From: Tetracentron sinense
Lineage: Eukaryota; Streptophyta; Magnoliopsida; Trochodendrales; Trochodendraceae
Length of the DNA stretch: 64,000 nt
Assembly (NCBI GenBank): GCA_015143295.1
Contig: JABCRI010001146.1
Location: 23,395-87,394 of the forward strand
Reading direction: 5' to 3'
Positions 32,186 to 44,567 of this stretch are shown here, in pieces. Below the pieces are notes generated by a model. That model was not told where the DNA came from. It made no database searches and was given only the letters and a program-made list of their open reading frames with translations. Positions within the stretch are counted from its first letter, which is position 1. Each line of letters opens with the position of its first letter. A program made the translations under genes and the position numbers.

Positions 32186-35100
32186 GAACCCTACTAGTCA
32201 ATGAGTATTTGGCTCGAGTGTTGATTGATACCGGGTCTACTCATTCATTTGTCTTGCTGAGTTTTTCAGAAGGCTTTTCTGTAGAGCCAAGTCAGCTAGA
32301 ACCGGAGTTAGCCATTTCAACTCCCCTCGGGAAAACAATATTGGCAGATAAAGTGTATAGAAATAGTGTGGTCCAAGTTGGAAGCCACGAGTTGGCGGTT
32401 GATCTCATTGTCCTTGGATTCCAAGACTTTGATGTTATATTGGGAATGGATTGGTTAGCAGCGCATCATGGGCATGTAGCTTGCTCTGAGAAGATGGTAC
32501 TCTTCAAGCCGGTAGAAGGAAAACCATTTCACTTTCGGGGGTTGAAAGGTAGAGATATCGCTCGTTTTGCGGCGTTGAGCTTAGCTAACCCCGAGGCAAA
32601 GGACTCATCGACAATTCCAGTTGTGAGTGAATTCCTGGATGTGTTTCCAGAGGAGTTGCCAGGATTACCCCCAGACAGGGAGATTGAGTTTGTGATCGAG
32701 CTTGCACCAGGCACAGCTCCCATCTTTCGGGCTCCGTATAGAATGGCCCCGGTTGAACTTAAGGAGTTGAAGACTCAATTGGAGGAATTACAAGGCCTTG
32801 GTTTCATTCGACCAAGTGTCTCACCGTGGGGTGCCCCGGTGTTATTTGTTAAGAAGAAAGATGGTTCGATGCGGATGTGCGTCGATTACCGGCAATTGAA
32901 CAAGGTCACTATAAAGAATAGGTATCCATTGCCTAGAATTGATGATTTGTTCGATCAGTTGAAGGGAGCGAGATTTTTCTCAAAGATAGATCTTTGATCG
33001 GGTTATCACCAGTTGAAGATTAAGGCGGAAGATGTTCCCAAAACTGCTTTCAGGACTCGGTATGGACACTACGAGTTCTTGGTGATGCCTTTTGGACTCA
33101 CGAACGCGCCGGCAGCCTTTATGGATTTGATGAACCGGGTGTTCCGGCCATATCTCGATAGGTGTGTGATTGTATTTGTTGATGACATTTTGGTCTATTC
33201 CTAGACAAGGGAAGATCACACACGCGACCTACGCCTTGCTTTGGAAATGCTGAGAGAGCACAAGCTATACGCCAAACTTAGCAAGTGTGAGTTTTGGTTG
33301 GAAGAGGTGGCATTCCTAGGCCATGTTGTTTCTGCGGAAGGTATCTCGGTAGATCCGAAGAAGATCGAAGCAGTTATGAGTTGGGCAAAGCCCAAGAGTG
33401 TTACGGAGATACGCAGCTTCCTTGGGTTGGCAGGCTACTACAGGAGATTCGTAAAGGGTTTCTCTAGCCTTGCAGCACCGCTTACTTACCTGACAAGGAA
33501 GAATGCGAAGTTTGTATGGAGCGACAAGTGTGAGATCAGTTTCACGGAATTGAAGAAGAGGCTTACTACAGCTCCTGTTCTTACAGTGCCATCCGGACCT
33601 CTTGGGTATGAGGTGTACAGTGATGCCTCACATGTTGGACTTGGATGTGTGCTTATGCAACACAAGAAGGTCATTGCCTATGCATCGAGGCAATTGAAGG
33701 AGCATGAGAAGAATTACCCCACGTACGACTTAGAGCTTGCCGCAGTCGTGTTTGCACTCAAGATCTGGCGACATTACTTATACGGGGTGGAATTCTATGT
33801 GTATACGGACCACAAGAGCCTCAAGTACCTCTTTTCCCAAAAGGAATTGAATCTAAGGCAACGGCGTTGGATGGAATTTCTGAAGGACTATGATTGTACC
33901 ATTCAATACCACCCGGGTAAAGCAAATGTAGTGGCTGATGCTTTGAGTAGAAGACCTCAGGGGTTATTAGCACACATGTTGGTTCAAGAATGGAAGCTAC
34001 TAGAAGATTTGGCAAATCTGGACATCAGTGTGAATAACTCTATCCGTAGTCCTACCTTGGCAAATGTTACGGTTCGGCCGTACATTATAGATTTGATCCA
34101 AGAATATCAAGCCATGGATGCGGAATTGTTGGCTTTCCGGGACAAGGAAGTTGCCAAGGGCAGTGAAGACTTTTCTCTCACTAGTCGGGGTGCTATCACA
34201 TTCAAGGGAAGGCTGTGTGTTCCAGCCAATGCAGATCTTCGGAGGGAGATTATGGATGAAGCCCACCGGGCAAAATACACTGTGCATCCAGGGGGTACGA
34301 AGATGTACCGGAACCTCAAGACTCACTTTTGGTGGCGAAATATGAAGAGGGAGGTTACGGAATATGTAGCACGGTGCTTGGTTTGCCAACAGGTGAAAGC
34401 AGAACACATGCGGCCCGCAGGTCTATTACAGTCCCTTCCGATTCCTGAGTGGAAATGGGAGAACATATCCATGGATTTCATAGTTGGCTTGCCAAAGACG
34501 GCAAGGGGTTCAGATGCGATATGGGTAGTAGTGGATCGTTTGACGAAGTCCGCTCACTTCTTGCCTTACCGAACTACTTTCAACTCTAGTCAGTTAGCTG
34601 CTTTGTACATCAAGGAAGTGGTGAGGTTGCACGGAGTGCCTGTCAGTATTGTGTCAGATCGGGATCCAAGATTCACATCACGATTCTGGAAAAGCTTTCA
34701 GGAAGCTATGGGTTCCCGACTTGATTTCAGCACTGCTTTTCATCCACAAACGGATGGACAAACCGAGAGGGTGAACCAAGTAATAGAAGATATGCTTCGG
34801 GCTTGTATGCTGGATTTCAAAGGCAGTTGGGAAGAGCACTTGCCTTTGGTGGAGTTCGCCTACAACAATAGCTATCAGGCGAGTATCCAAATGGCTCCGT
34901 TCGAGGCTTTGTATGGGCGAAGCTGCAGGTCTCCTCTCTACTGGGATGAGGTGGGAGAAAGAAAAGTACTTGGTCTGGAGTTGATTGAGCAAACTGCTAG
35001 TATAGTCAAGATCATCCGGGATCGGTTGAAAGCTGCTCAAGATCGCCAAAAGAGCTATGCAGACACACGCCGCAGGGACTTGGAATTTCAAGTAGGGAAT

Positions 35101-35511
35101 CAAGTTTTTGTGAAAGTATCTCCTAGTAAAGGGATCATGAGATTTGGAAAGCGAGGCAAGCTCAGTCCTCGGTATGTAGGGCCTTTTGAGATTATCACAC
35201 GAGTTGGTGAGGTTGCTTACAGGGTTGCTCTCCCACCTCATATGGCCGTAGTTCACAACGTTTTCCACGTGTCTATGCTTCGGAAGTACATTGCGGACCC
35301 TTCGCATGTACTAGAATTGGAACCGTTGGAAATTCGAGAAGATCTCACGTTGGTTGAGAAGCCGATTCACATATTGGATCGGAGAGATCAAGTGCTTCGC
35401 AACAAGACAATCCCTTTGGTTCTTGTGCAATGGCAACACCATGCTCGGGAAGAAGCTACATGGGAGCGTGAAGCCGAAGTCAAAGCGAAGTACCCGGAAT
35501 TGTTTGAATGA
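32186..35511 (+). pseudogene. pol: Pol (El3), two nonsense codons only
   Basis: All Pol domains are present in one frame from protease ([11 protein letters not shown]) to chromodomain (stop at 35509-35511). Only two lesions are visible: CGA to TGA at 32995-32997 in RT (KIDL-stop-SGYHQ), and CAG to TAG at 33202-33204 right after the FVDDILVYS box. Both are C-to-T on this strand, as expected for deaminated methylcytosine. Integrase motifs SDRDPRF and [10 protein letters not shown] are intact. The purine tract is 35601-35613. Confidence 0.93.
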
Positions 35512-35613
35512 ATTTTGTATAGGTTTTGTATATGTAGCTCGTAATATTGTTTGATTCTGTAATGCATGTCTCATCCAAATTTCGAGGATGAAATTTTTGT
35601 AAGGGGGGTAGGA

Positions 35614-37978
35614 TGTAGAGCCCCGAACTTTTGACATTTATGCATGACCCTTTCGTAGCCATTTTTCCTTTAAAGTAGTGCAATTAATAAATAAGGAAGA
35701 AATTGGAAATTCTGAAACATCAGAAATGTTTCTTTTCGAAGTACGAACCCAACGCAAGTTGAATAGTCAAAATCGGACGAGCGAGTCAAAAGATATGGCC
35801 AAAACAGTCTGTACCTGCAGGCAACCGATCGCTCGGTCCATGGAGCAATCGATCGGTCCAAAACCGATCGCTCGGAGGCTATCGACCGGTCAAGATTTTT
35901 GTATGGGGAAATTTTCCAGAGAGTGAAATTTTAACCGATCGCTCGGTTATGAAACCGATCGATCGGTAGGCAACCGATCGATCGGTCATTAACACCGATC
36001 GCTCGGTACTCGCGTTTTTGCAGAAAATTTAGTAAGGGTGTTTTCATCTTTTGGGCGTTTCACTCATACCTTAAAGGCTTTGCCCGATCATTTGAGGGTT
36101 CATACACAACCCTTAGAGTCTTTTGAGAGATAGAGAGAAAGGAGAAGGGTTTCCAAAACTTAGGTTTTCATTTGGGAGAAATCAAAGGGGTTAAGACCCT
36201 AGATCAACCCCAAGCCCGTTTTCTTCAAGATCAAGGCTCAAGCATTCGAGGAGCTCGTGATCCAAGCTAGGGCAGCAGCTACACGGTCGTTTTTGGAAGG
36301 GGTTTCTTCCTCATTGTTCAAGGTCGGTACTTCTTGCTACCCTCCTAGTTATAGTTCTTCTTTTCCTTTATTTTCTTTGTGTTCCTTTATACATCCATGT
36401 ATTATGAGATGGGTTGTGAATGGTGAATGGTGAATGATGAATGGAGATGAATGTGGGCGATTGGATGCCGTGTGTATTGATGTGATGGATGAACGGGGAG
36501 GGCATTGTACCCATAATAAACATACATATGTGATGTGAGTAAAACCCACCTAGAAAAGCATGTTGTAGGGTTAATAAATAACGAACACACTATGTTTGAT
36601 GAGATGCCAAGGTGAGTAAAATGAGTGATAAATTAAGGGAATACATGCTTAATTATTCATGAAATTGGTAGGGCATATGATAGTGTGTTTCTTACATTTC
36701 TCAAAATGTGCGAGTTATTACTTGTTCAAATCGTGATATGCTATGCTTTGTAAATTACCCAAATTGTCATATTTAATTCCAAATGCAAGTATGCACACGA
36801 TCTCACGAGCACGCATGCATGACATGGATTTCCGACGTTTTTCAAGAATGGGATTTAGAGGTGGGGCATATCCTACGATATGTTTTACCTCGCTTTTGGC
36901 AAGGACAAGTCAATCATGCATTATCATAAGAAGGGTCTCCCTTCTCTCGCAAGTACATACATATCATAAGAAGGGTTTCCCTTCCCTCGCAAGTACATCT
37001 CACAAGGACATCTCACAAGTGAAAGGACATGACATGAGCATTTAGGAAGAAGGGTCTCCCTTCCCTCACAAGTAGTTTACTCTTCAAAGCATGATACAAG
37101 CATGACATGACACGGCATGACAAGCATGAGCATTTTAGGAAGAAGGGTCTCCATTCCCTCACAAGTAGATTACTTTTCCGAACAAGCAAGCATGATGCAT
37201 GACATGACAAGCATGGGCATTTAGGAAGAAGGGTCTCCCTTCCCTCACAAGTAGTTTACTTTCCAAGCAAGCATGACATGACATGACACGCATGATATGA
37301 CAAGATAAGACAACATGACAAGTTTAAAGCACGGAAATGGTATTTCCAATCAAGTCAAGTGCACAAGGTTTTCAAGGGCTTTATCGACTTTCTACGAAAT
37401 ACAAGCATGATTATAAATTGCTTTTACTTCCTTGTATGATATGAATTGTTTCCTTCTAACATATATGAATTTTTCCTGCTTTATGTATGCTATCTGTATG
37501 CTATGACTGTTGGTTAGTGCTTAGTACCCGCTGAGTATTCCATGCTCAGCCGTACTTCTTATGTCGGCAGGTGATGGCGGAGCAGCTGCTCAATTTGATA
37601 TCTGTGCTTCGAGCCCTTGGGTGGAGGAGGTGTACGTCGAGGAGCCTTTGGAGGAACCTCCCGTAGAGGGTTACCATTAGGTGGTTGTAGATTCTGAGTG
37701 GATTAGCTGTGGGTGAGATGAGAGATTATATCCATGTATTTTGGCGGGTCTGTCCGCCCTTTCTTCTGGTTACTTTTTGTATAAACTTGGACCATATGTA
37801 TATACTTAGAGGTTTGTTAGACTTCCGCTATGTTTTATAGTTATGTTTCCGCTATAATGTCCTCTATTGTATATGCTCTGTGGGTTTTTGCAGGTTGGTT
37901 TGTCAAGCAAGTCATGTAAGCCATGTTTAGTCGTCCAAAGTTCACTCTAACTCCTAGGGTGGGTTTTGGGTCGCGACA
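35614..37978 (+). repeat. 3' LTR of El3, 2,365 bp
   Basis: TGTAGAGCCCCGA...GGTCGCGACA, nearly identical to 28088-30428. It holds GATCG palindromes (35822-36010), the hairpin array with one extra 24-bp segment (about 36920-37260), a microORF (37561-37680) and the hairpin at about 37743-37757. Confidence 0.94.
37561..37680 (+). CDS. MSAG acidic microORF (El3 3' LTR)
   Basis: 39 codons; the core reads PWVEEVYVEEP (GAG to GTG). Otherwise it matches the 5' LTR copy apart from a few substitutions. Confidence 0.5.
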   Translation: MSAGDGGAAAQFDICASSPWVEEVYVEEPLEEPPVEGYH

Positions 37979-38861
37979 CTTGGGTCGACCCAAGTATCCT
38001 TGAGGGTCGACCCTGATATGGGATTTTTGCCAAATTCATTTTTTGCCTATTTTGGTTCTTTTAATCAACTTTAGCAACTTCTAAACCACTGTTTTGATTC
38101 CCTAGTTCATGGAGTACAACTTTGGGGGAGTATATAGAGGGTTTTTAACTCCTTCTAGAGTTCATAAATACTCAGAAATCTTATTGTTCTCCTCCCCTTT
38201 GATTGATGCATTCAACCTAGAGTTTGCAAGCCTAAAACTTCATACTTGCTTGTTTGGACTTGTCCTTTGAAGGCGTCCATCTAGGAGTTGATTTTAATCA
38301 AACCATCAACCCGTTCTAGATAGAACACCTTGGCCGGAGTGTTCTGGAGCCTTTACGAAGGAGATCAATTCGAGACGGATCGTGGATGTGTGATTTGGTC
38401 GGTGGATTCCGAATCCGTCATTGACGGAGATCGATCAGAAGATCGTGGATTATTTTTGAGACACAAAGAGAAGTACAAGTGACTGCAGTTGATCACGGGA
38501 CTTGTGAGTACGTTATGACTTTTCGAGGCATGGAGGACTAAGAACTGAAGGATTGTAGTGTCGAGTCCAAAGGACTCAAGTTCGAGTCTTGTAAGTTCTT
38601 GTTTACTTTGTCTTAGTGATTTTTCTTGGCTGGACTAGGTTCCGTGGTTTTTCCCGGAAGGGTTTCCATGTAAAAATCCTTGTGTTGTGGTTTGCATGGT
38701 TTTCTATTTCTATACTTAAATTTTATCATCCCTTAAGTTAATAACTTAATTGTTAAAATCATAAAAAGGGTAGATCGACTTTTAGGGAAACCGAACCATC
38801 CCCTTGAACTTGTGAGATTCTCAACTCAAACATCGGATTTGAGGTTCACCGAATTTTTTCA
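37979..38861 (+). repeat. Copia2 LTR, right part
   Basis: It begins inside a GGGTCGACCC palindrome cluster whose left part is at 28061-28087. It contains TATATAGAGG (38131) as a weak TATA candidate, and ends TTTTTTCA before the primer site. No coding sequence was seen. Confidence 0.65.
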
Positions 38862-38863
38862 AC

Positions 38864-38875
38864 TGGTATCAGAGC
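38864..38875 (+). other. Primer-binding site of Copia2
   Basis: TGGTATCAGAGC two bases after the LTR end; complementary to initiator-Met tRNA. Confidence 0.9.
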
Positions 38876-38923
38876 GGGTTCACTAACTTTTTTGTGTGAT
38901 CTTGTCTCATATTTTCGGTGAAT

Positions 38924-39830
38924 ATGAATCTCCAAAGAGAGGGAGGATTCATCTCTTGTCCACCATTATTTGATGGGAATAATTATGCCTATTGGAAAGT
39001 TCGAATGAGAGCATTTCTAAAATCATTACATGAGAGAGTATGGTTCTCCATTGAATAAGGTTGGACCCATCCAACAAAGAGCATAAATAATCAGATCATC
39101 CTTAAACCTTCTTCTAAATGGACCAATGTAGAGCTTAAGAGTTGTAGATGGAACAATAAGGGTCTAAATGCAATCTTCGTTGTTGTCACAGTTGAAGAAT
39201 TTCGACGTATTTCTAAATGTGACACTTCGAAAGAGGCACGAGACATTCTTCAAATCACCCATGAAGGGACTACAACTGTCAAGATTTCAAAACTTCAAAT
39301 GCTTACCTCTAAGTTTGAACAAATTGATGATGGATGATAATGAAACTTTTGACAGTTTTTATGCTAATCTGAGTGACATTGTCAATTCTAGTTTCAATCT
39401 AGGGGAATGAATTTCTGAGTTCAAAATTGTGAGAAAAATTTTGAGATCTCTACCTGAGAGATTTCGATCGAAGGTTACCGCCATCGAGGAGAGCAAAAAT
39501 GTTGATGCTCTCAAACTTGAAGAGTGGGTTTGTTCTCTCCAAACCTATGAGTTAAATTTGAACCCATCTAAGAAACCAAAATTCATTGCCTTGAAGTCTG
39601 TCAAGGAATCCATAGATGGTTCAAATAGTGACTCTAAGGATGAAGAAGAAGAGTTGGCTTTTGTTGCTAAGAAATTTAGCAAATTTTTGAAACTTAATAA
39701 GAGATTTAATCCGAAAGGATAAAAATCTCTTGAAAAGCCCAAGTCCAAGCACTTTGAAAATAAGAGACATTTTAAAAGTGTGGACAAGAAATCCCAAGGT
39801 GTTCAATGCGATGAATGCCAAGGCTACGGC
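38924..39830 (+). pseudogene. gag: Copia2 Gag, broken and truncated
   Basis: ATG at 38924 begins a copia Gag (PPLFDGNNYAYWKVRMRAFL). It has a TAA after VWFSIE, frame changes around 39060-39320, then FDSFYANLSDIVNSSFNLGE-stop and ILRSLPERFRSKVTAIEESK. A Ser/Asp/Glu-rich segment and a lysine-rich tail follow. The knuckle starts VQCDECQGYG and is cut by El4 at 39830. Confidence 0.82.
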
Positions 39831-40123
39831 TGTCGCGACCCAAAACCCACCCTAAGAGTTAGAGTGAATCGTGGACGACTAAATCATGACTTCCTTGACA
39901 AACCACCTGCAAAACACCCACAGAGCATATACAATAGAGGATAACAGCGGAAGCATAACTATAAGACACAGCGGAAGTCTAACAAACCTCTAAGTATACA
40001 CACATGGTCCAAGTTTTAATACAAAGAAATGAAAACAAAGAAAGTGCGGACATGCCCGCCAAAATACATGGATATAATCACTCATGCTCACCCATAGCTA
40101 ATTCACTCAGAATCTAACACCAC

Positions 40124-40243
40124 CTACTGATAACCCTCTACGGGAGGTTCCTCCAAGGGCTCCTCAACGTACTCCTCCTCCACCCATGGACCAGGAGCAC
40201 AAACATCAAATGGAGCAGCAGCTCCCTCAGAACCTGCCGACAT
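40124..40243 (-). CDS. MSAG acidic microORF (El4 LTR)
   Basis: 39 codons on the minus strand: MSAGSEGAAAPFDV, then APGPWVEEEYVEEP, ending GYQ. The reading frame is intact. Confidence 0.55.
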   Translation of the reverse strand: MSAGSEGAAAPFDVCAPGPWVEEEYVEEPLEEPPVEGYQ

Positions 40244-40589
40244 AAGAAGTACGGCTGAGCATGGAATACTCAGCGGGTACTAAATACTAACCAACGGTTA
40301 TAGCAAGAGATAGCAATGAATACCCAGGAAACAATATAGATATATATGAATCAGGAACAGTTAATATCATACAAAGAAATAAGGAAATTCATAATCATGC
40401 TTGCAGTTCATGAAAAGCCGATAAAATCCTTGAAAAAGACCATGCACTTGACTTGACTTAAAATACCCTTCGCGTAATTGGGAACTTATTTACCGTGTCA
40501 TGCTTGTATCATGCGTGCCATGTCATGCTATGCGTGTCATGCGTGTATCATACTTGCTTATTCGGAATTTAAACATGTTCACATGCCTA

Positions 40590-40790
40590 GTTGCCGTTCA
40601 TAGTCCGTCGCAACTAGTATCCTATATGCTGAATGACATGCCTAGTTGCTGTTCATAGCCCATCGCAACTAGTACCCTGTACACTTGAATGATATGCCTA
40701 GTTGCCGTTCATAGTCCGTCGCAACTAGCATCCATGCGAAATGTGTATGCCTAGTTGCCGTTCATAGCCCGTCCCAACTAGCATCCATGC
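40590..40790 (-). repeat. CTAGTTGC...GCAACTAG hairpin array (El4 LTR)
   Basis: Four units of about 60 bp. In each, CTAGTTGC and GCAACTAG form a perfect 8-bp stem around a 15-base loop (CGTTCATAGYCCRTC type). It occupies the slot of the 69-, 48- and 40-bp arrays of other LTRs but shares no sequence with them. Confidence 0.85.
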
Positions 40791-42329
40791 GTGTCATGCC
40801 ATGCCTTGAGTGTCATGAGATGCTATGCCGTGCGTGAAATGCGATGCCATGCCATGCGTGTAATGCGTTGCCATGCCATGCGTGAAATGCGATGGGATGA
40901 GAGACCCTTCCCTATACAATGCATGATCATCTTGTCCTTGCCAAAAGTGAAGTGAAACATATCGTAGGATATGCCCCACCTCTACATCTCGTCCTTGAAA
41001 ACATCGGTAAATCACGTCGTTTCATGCCGTGCTCATGTAATCGTGTACACACTTGCGATGGAAATTAAATATGACATTTTGGGGAATTCACAATACATTG
41101 CACATTACCATATATACAAGTAATAAATTAAACAATTTGGGGAAAGCGCGAAAACACACTATCATAACCTTAGCAATTTCCATAAATGTTTAAGCATGAA
41201 TTTTCTTTATTTATTATTCTTTTCATTCATCTTGGCATTTCATCAAACATGGTGTGTTCATTATTGATTTACCCTACAACATGCTTTTCTAGATGGATTT
41301 TACTCAAATCATGCATATATGTTCATTATTGGAACAATGTCCTCCCCATTTTAATCATCACAACACAACCATTGGCATCCAATCGCCCATTCCATCTCGA
41401 TTCACCATTCACAAACCATCCATCTCATAGCACATGTGTAAATGAAGGAAAACAAAGGGAAATAAAGGGAAAAGAGGAACTATAACTAGGAGGGTAGCAA
41501 GAAGTACCGACCTTGAACAATGAGGGGAGAAACCCCTTTCCAAAACGACCGTGTCGCTGCTGCCCTAGCTTGGAGAACGCTCTCCACGAGTGTTTGAGCC
41601 GTGATCTTGGAGAAGAGCCGAGCTTGAAGTAATCTAGGGTCTCAAAACCCTTTGATTTCTCTTCCAAAGACAAGCCCTAGGTTGGAATCGCCTTCTCCCC
41701 TTTCTCCTATTTTCTCAAACTCTCTAAGTGTCGAATGATGCCCTAAAGGCTCAGGCAAGACTCTTAAGGTAAGAGTAAACCGACCAAAAGACCATAATAC
41801 CCTTACTGAAATTTCTGCAAAAACGCGAGTACCGAGCGATCAGTGTTAATGACCGATCGATCGGTTGCCTACCGATCGATCGGTTTCATAACCGAGCGAT
41901 CGGTTAAAATTTCACTCTCTGGAAAATTTTCCCATACAAAAATCTTGACCAGTCGATAGCCTCCGAGCGATCGGTTTTGGACCGATCGATCGCTCCATGG
42001 ACTGAGCGATCGGTGGTCTGCAAGTCCAAACTGTTTTGGCCATAACTTTTGACTCGTTCGTCCGATTTTGACGATTCAACTTGCGTTGGGTTCGTACTTC
42101 GAAAATGAACATTTCTAATGTTTCGGAATTTCCAAATTCTTCCTTATTTATTAATTATACCTCTTTAAAGGCAAAATGCAACGAAAGTGTCATGCATTAA
42201 ATGTGAAAAAGTCCGGGGCTCTACATCCTCCCCCCCTTACAAAAATTTCATCCTCTAAATTTAGACGCTACTTGCATTACAAACCAAAAAGAAAATTACA
42301 AGTCATATACAAACTTATGCAAAAACTCA

Positions 42330-43009
42330 TTCAAATAATTCTGGGTACTTCGCTTTGACTTCGCTTCACGCTCCCATGTAGGGTGTTGCCATTGCACAAG
42401 AACCAAAGGGATTGTCTTGTTGCGAACCACTTGATCTGTTCGATCCAAAATCTGAACCGGCTTTTCAATCAAGGTGAGGTCCTCTCGAATCTCCAACGGT
42501 TCCAAGTCTATGACATGCGAAGGATCCGCAATGTACTTCCGAAGCATAGACACGTGGAAAACGTTGTGAACTGCGGCCATGTGAGGTGGGAGAGCTACCC
42601 TGTAAGCAACCTCACCAACTCGCGTGATAGTTTCAAAAGGCCCAACATACCGAGGACTGAGCTTGCCTCGCTTGCCAAATCTCATGATCCCTTTGCTAGG
42701 AGATACTTTCACAAAAACTTGATCCCCTACTTGAAATTCCAAGTCCCTACGGCGAGTGTCCGCATAACTTTTCTGGCGATCTTGAGCGGCTTTCAATCGA
42801 TCCCGGATGATCTTAACTGTGTTTGCAGTTTGCTCAATCAACTCTGGACCAAGTACTTTCCTTTCTCCTACCTCATCCCAATAGAGAGGAGACCTACAAC
42901 TTCGCCCATACAAGGCCTCAAATGGTGCCATTTGGATACTCGTCTGGTAGCTGTTATTATAGGCGAATTCAACCAAAGGCAAGTGCTCTTCCCAACTGCC
43001 TCTGAACGG
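42330..43009 (-). pseudogene. pol: Pol C-terminal fragment (El4)
   Basis: On the minus strand it reads from the late integrase core ([20 protein letters not shown]) through [12 protein letters not shown] and YVGPFE to the chromodomain. There a short deletion (WQHPTWERE for [14 protein letters not shown]) shifts the frame before the normal end. The upstream part of pol is missing at the inverted junction. Confidence 0.88.
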
Positions 43010-43903
43010 ACTATGAACGGCAACTAGGCATATCATTCAAGTGTACAGGGTACTAGTTGCGATGGGCTATGAACAGCAACTAGGCATATCATTCAGCATA
43101 TAGGATACTAGTTGCGACGGACTATGAACGGCAACTAGGCATGTGAACATGTTTAAATTCTGAATAAGCAAGCATGATACACGCATGACACGCATAGCAT
43201 GACATGGCACGCATGATACAAGCATGACACGGTAAATAAGTTCACAATTACGCGAAGGGTATTTTAAGTCAAGTCAAGTGCATGGTCTTTTTCAAGGATT
43301 TTATCGGCTTTTCATGAACTTCAAGCATGATTATGAATTTCCTTATTTCTTTGTATGATATTAACTGTTCCTGATTCATATATATCTATATTGTTTCCTG
43401 GGTATTCATTGCTATCTCTTGCTATAACCGTTGGTTAGTATTTAGTACCCGCTGAGTATTCCATGCTCAGCCGTACTTCTTATGTCGGCAGGTTCTGAGG
43501 GAGCTGCTGCTCCATTTGATGTTTGTGCTCCTAGTCCATGGGTGGAGGAGGAGTACGTTGAGGAGCCCTTGGAGGAACCTCCCGTAGAGGGTTATCAGTA
43601 GGTGGTGTTAGATTCTGAGTGGATTAGTTGTGGGTGAGCATGAGTGATTATATCCATGTATTTTGGCGGGCATGTCCGCACTTTCTTTGTTTTGATTTCT
43701 TTGTATTAAAACTTGGACCATGTGTATATACTTAGAGGTTTGTTAGACTTCCGCTGTGTCTTATAGTTATGCTTTCGCTGTTATCCTCTATTGTATATGC
43801 TCTGTGGGTGTTTTGCAGGTGGTTTGTCAAGCAAGTCATGTAAGTCATGATTTAGTCATCCACGATTCACTCTAACTCATAGGGTGGGTTTTGGGTCGCG
43901 ACA
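43010..43903 (+). repeat. Partial 5' LTR of El5
   Basis: Right-hand 894 bp of an LTR of the El4 type, ending GGTCGCGACA. It includes remnants of the CTAGTTGC array (43010-43145), a microORF (43482-43601) and the GCGG(GCATGT)CCGC hairpin near 43668. It is the inverted counterpart of about 39831-40770. Confidence 0.9.
43482..43601 (+). CDS. MSAG acidic microORF (El5 LTR)
   Basis: 39 intact codons; core APSPWVEEEYVEEP, ending GYQ. Confidence 0.55.
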   Translation: MSAGSEGAAAPFDVCAPSPWVEEEYVEEPLEEPPVEGYQ

Positions 43904-43907
43904 GAAG

Positions 43908-43919
43908 TGGTATCAGAGC
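43908..43919 (+). other. Primer-binding site of El5
   Basis: TGGTATCAGAGC, four bases after the LTR. Confidence 0.92.
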
Positions 43920-44263
43920 TTAGGCTTTAGGTCTCTAGGGTCACTTAGAATCTTATACCACGGCTTGACAAGAGCATATGTTAGGAAACAAGTTAGGAAG
44001 GAAGTAAGTCGGGAGCGAGTCTGGTTCCAAGTGTGAGACTAAACTTTAGTCTTAGTCTAAAATGGTTGCTTTAACCAAGTACGGGTCCTAGGTTCGCTAG
44101 AACACTAAAGTATAAGTATAATGTGATGAATACTCTGATGACTTGATGTGATGTATATTAGTATTATACAACTAATACAAATTGAATTATTGTGAAATGG
44201 CATTGAAATAAACTGTGGTTTCAAGTTAGACTCATGTGGCGTTATTATTCTCAGGACTTTAGT
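43920..44263 (+). other. Untranslated leader of El5
   Basis: Closely similar to the El2 and El3 leaders. It is interrupted at 44263 by the solo LTR and resumes at 46737, one base before the gag ATG. No coding sequence. Confidence 0.7.
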
Positions 44264-44567
44264 TGTCGCGACCCAAAACCTACCCTAGGAGTTAGAGTGA
44301 ACTTTGGACGACTAATCATGGCTTACATGACTTGCTTGACAACTAACCTGCAAAACCCACAGAGCATATACAATAGAGGATATGAACAGCGGAAACATAC
44401 TCTAACATAGCACGGCGGAAGACTACCAAACCTCTATGTATATACATACGCAAATCCAAGTTTATACCAAAAAGCAATCCATAAGAAAGTGCGGACATGC
44501 TCGCCAAAATACATAAATCTAACTCTCATCTCACCCACAGCTAATCCACTCAGAATCTAATCACCAC

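Larger units (their letters stand above)
28088..37978 (+). mobile_element. El3: complete Ty3/gypsy Tekay-like element
   Basis: Its LTRs are 28088-30428 and 35614-37978, with the perfect duplication CTTGG (28083-28087, 37979-37983). The LTRs are almost identical; the main difference is an extra 24 bp in the 3' hairpin array near 37100. Gag and pol have nonsense mutations but the element is young. Its LTR combines GATCG palindromes like El1 with a GAAGGGTCTCCCTTC array like El2. Confidence 0.95.
28061..39830 (+). mobile_element. Copia2: SIRE/Maximus-like copia, split by El3
   Basis: The LTR is inferred as 28061-28087 plus 37979-38861 (about 0.9 kb without El3), ending TTTTTTCA just before a primer site at 38864-38875. 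The gag that follows ends in VQCDECQGYG, resembling the SIRE-type knuckle, and is cut at 39830 by El4. The rest is not in the window. The left boundary rests on TG at 28061 and is tentative. Confidence 0.7.
39831..42225 (-). repeat. LTR of El4, 2,395 bp (minus strand)
   Basis: Read on the minus strand it starts TGTAGAGCCCCGG and ends TCGCGACA. It holds the constant box (about 42035-42100), GATCG palindromes (41832-42015), CTAGGGCAGCAGC (about 41562), donor-like CAAG|GTCGGTAC (about 41510), a CTAGTTGC...GCAACTAG array (40590-40790), a microORF (40124-40243) and the hairpin near 40060. Confidence 0.92.
39831..43009 (-). mobile_element. El4: 3' half of a Ty3 element on the minus strand
   Basis: On the minus strand a pol 3' end (42330-43009) is followed by a purine tract (complement of 42226-42240) and an LTR (42225 down to 39831). 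At 43009/43010 the minus-strand pol changes abruptly into plus-strand LTR sequence of El5, so El4 is truncated by an inverted junction. The left target flank is ACGGC; no matching right flank survives. Confidence 0.85.

Noticed and set aside
28070-38010. SalI-like GTCGAC clusters as cloning or vector junctions
   Set aside because: The sites lie within larger palindromes in a retrotransposon LTR and are split by a natural insertion with a 5-bp duplication.
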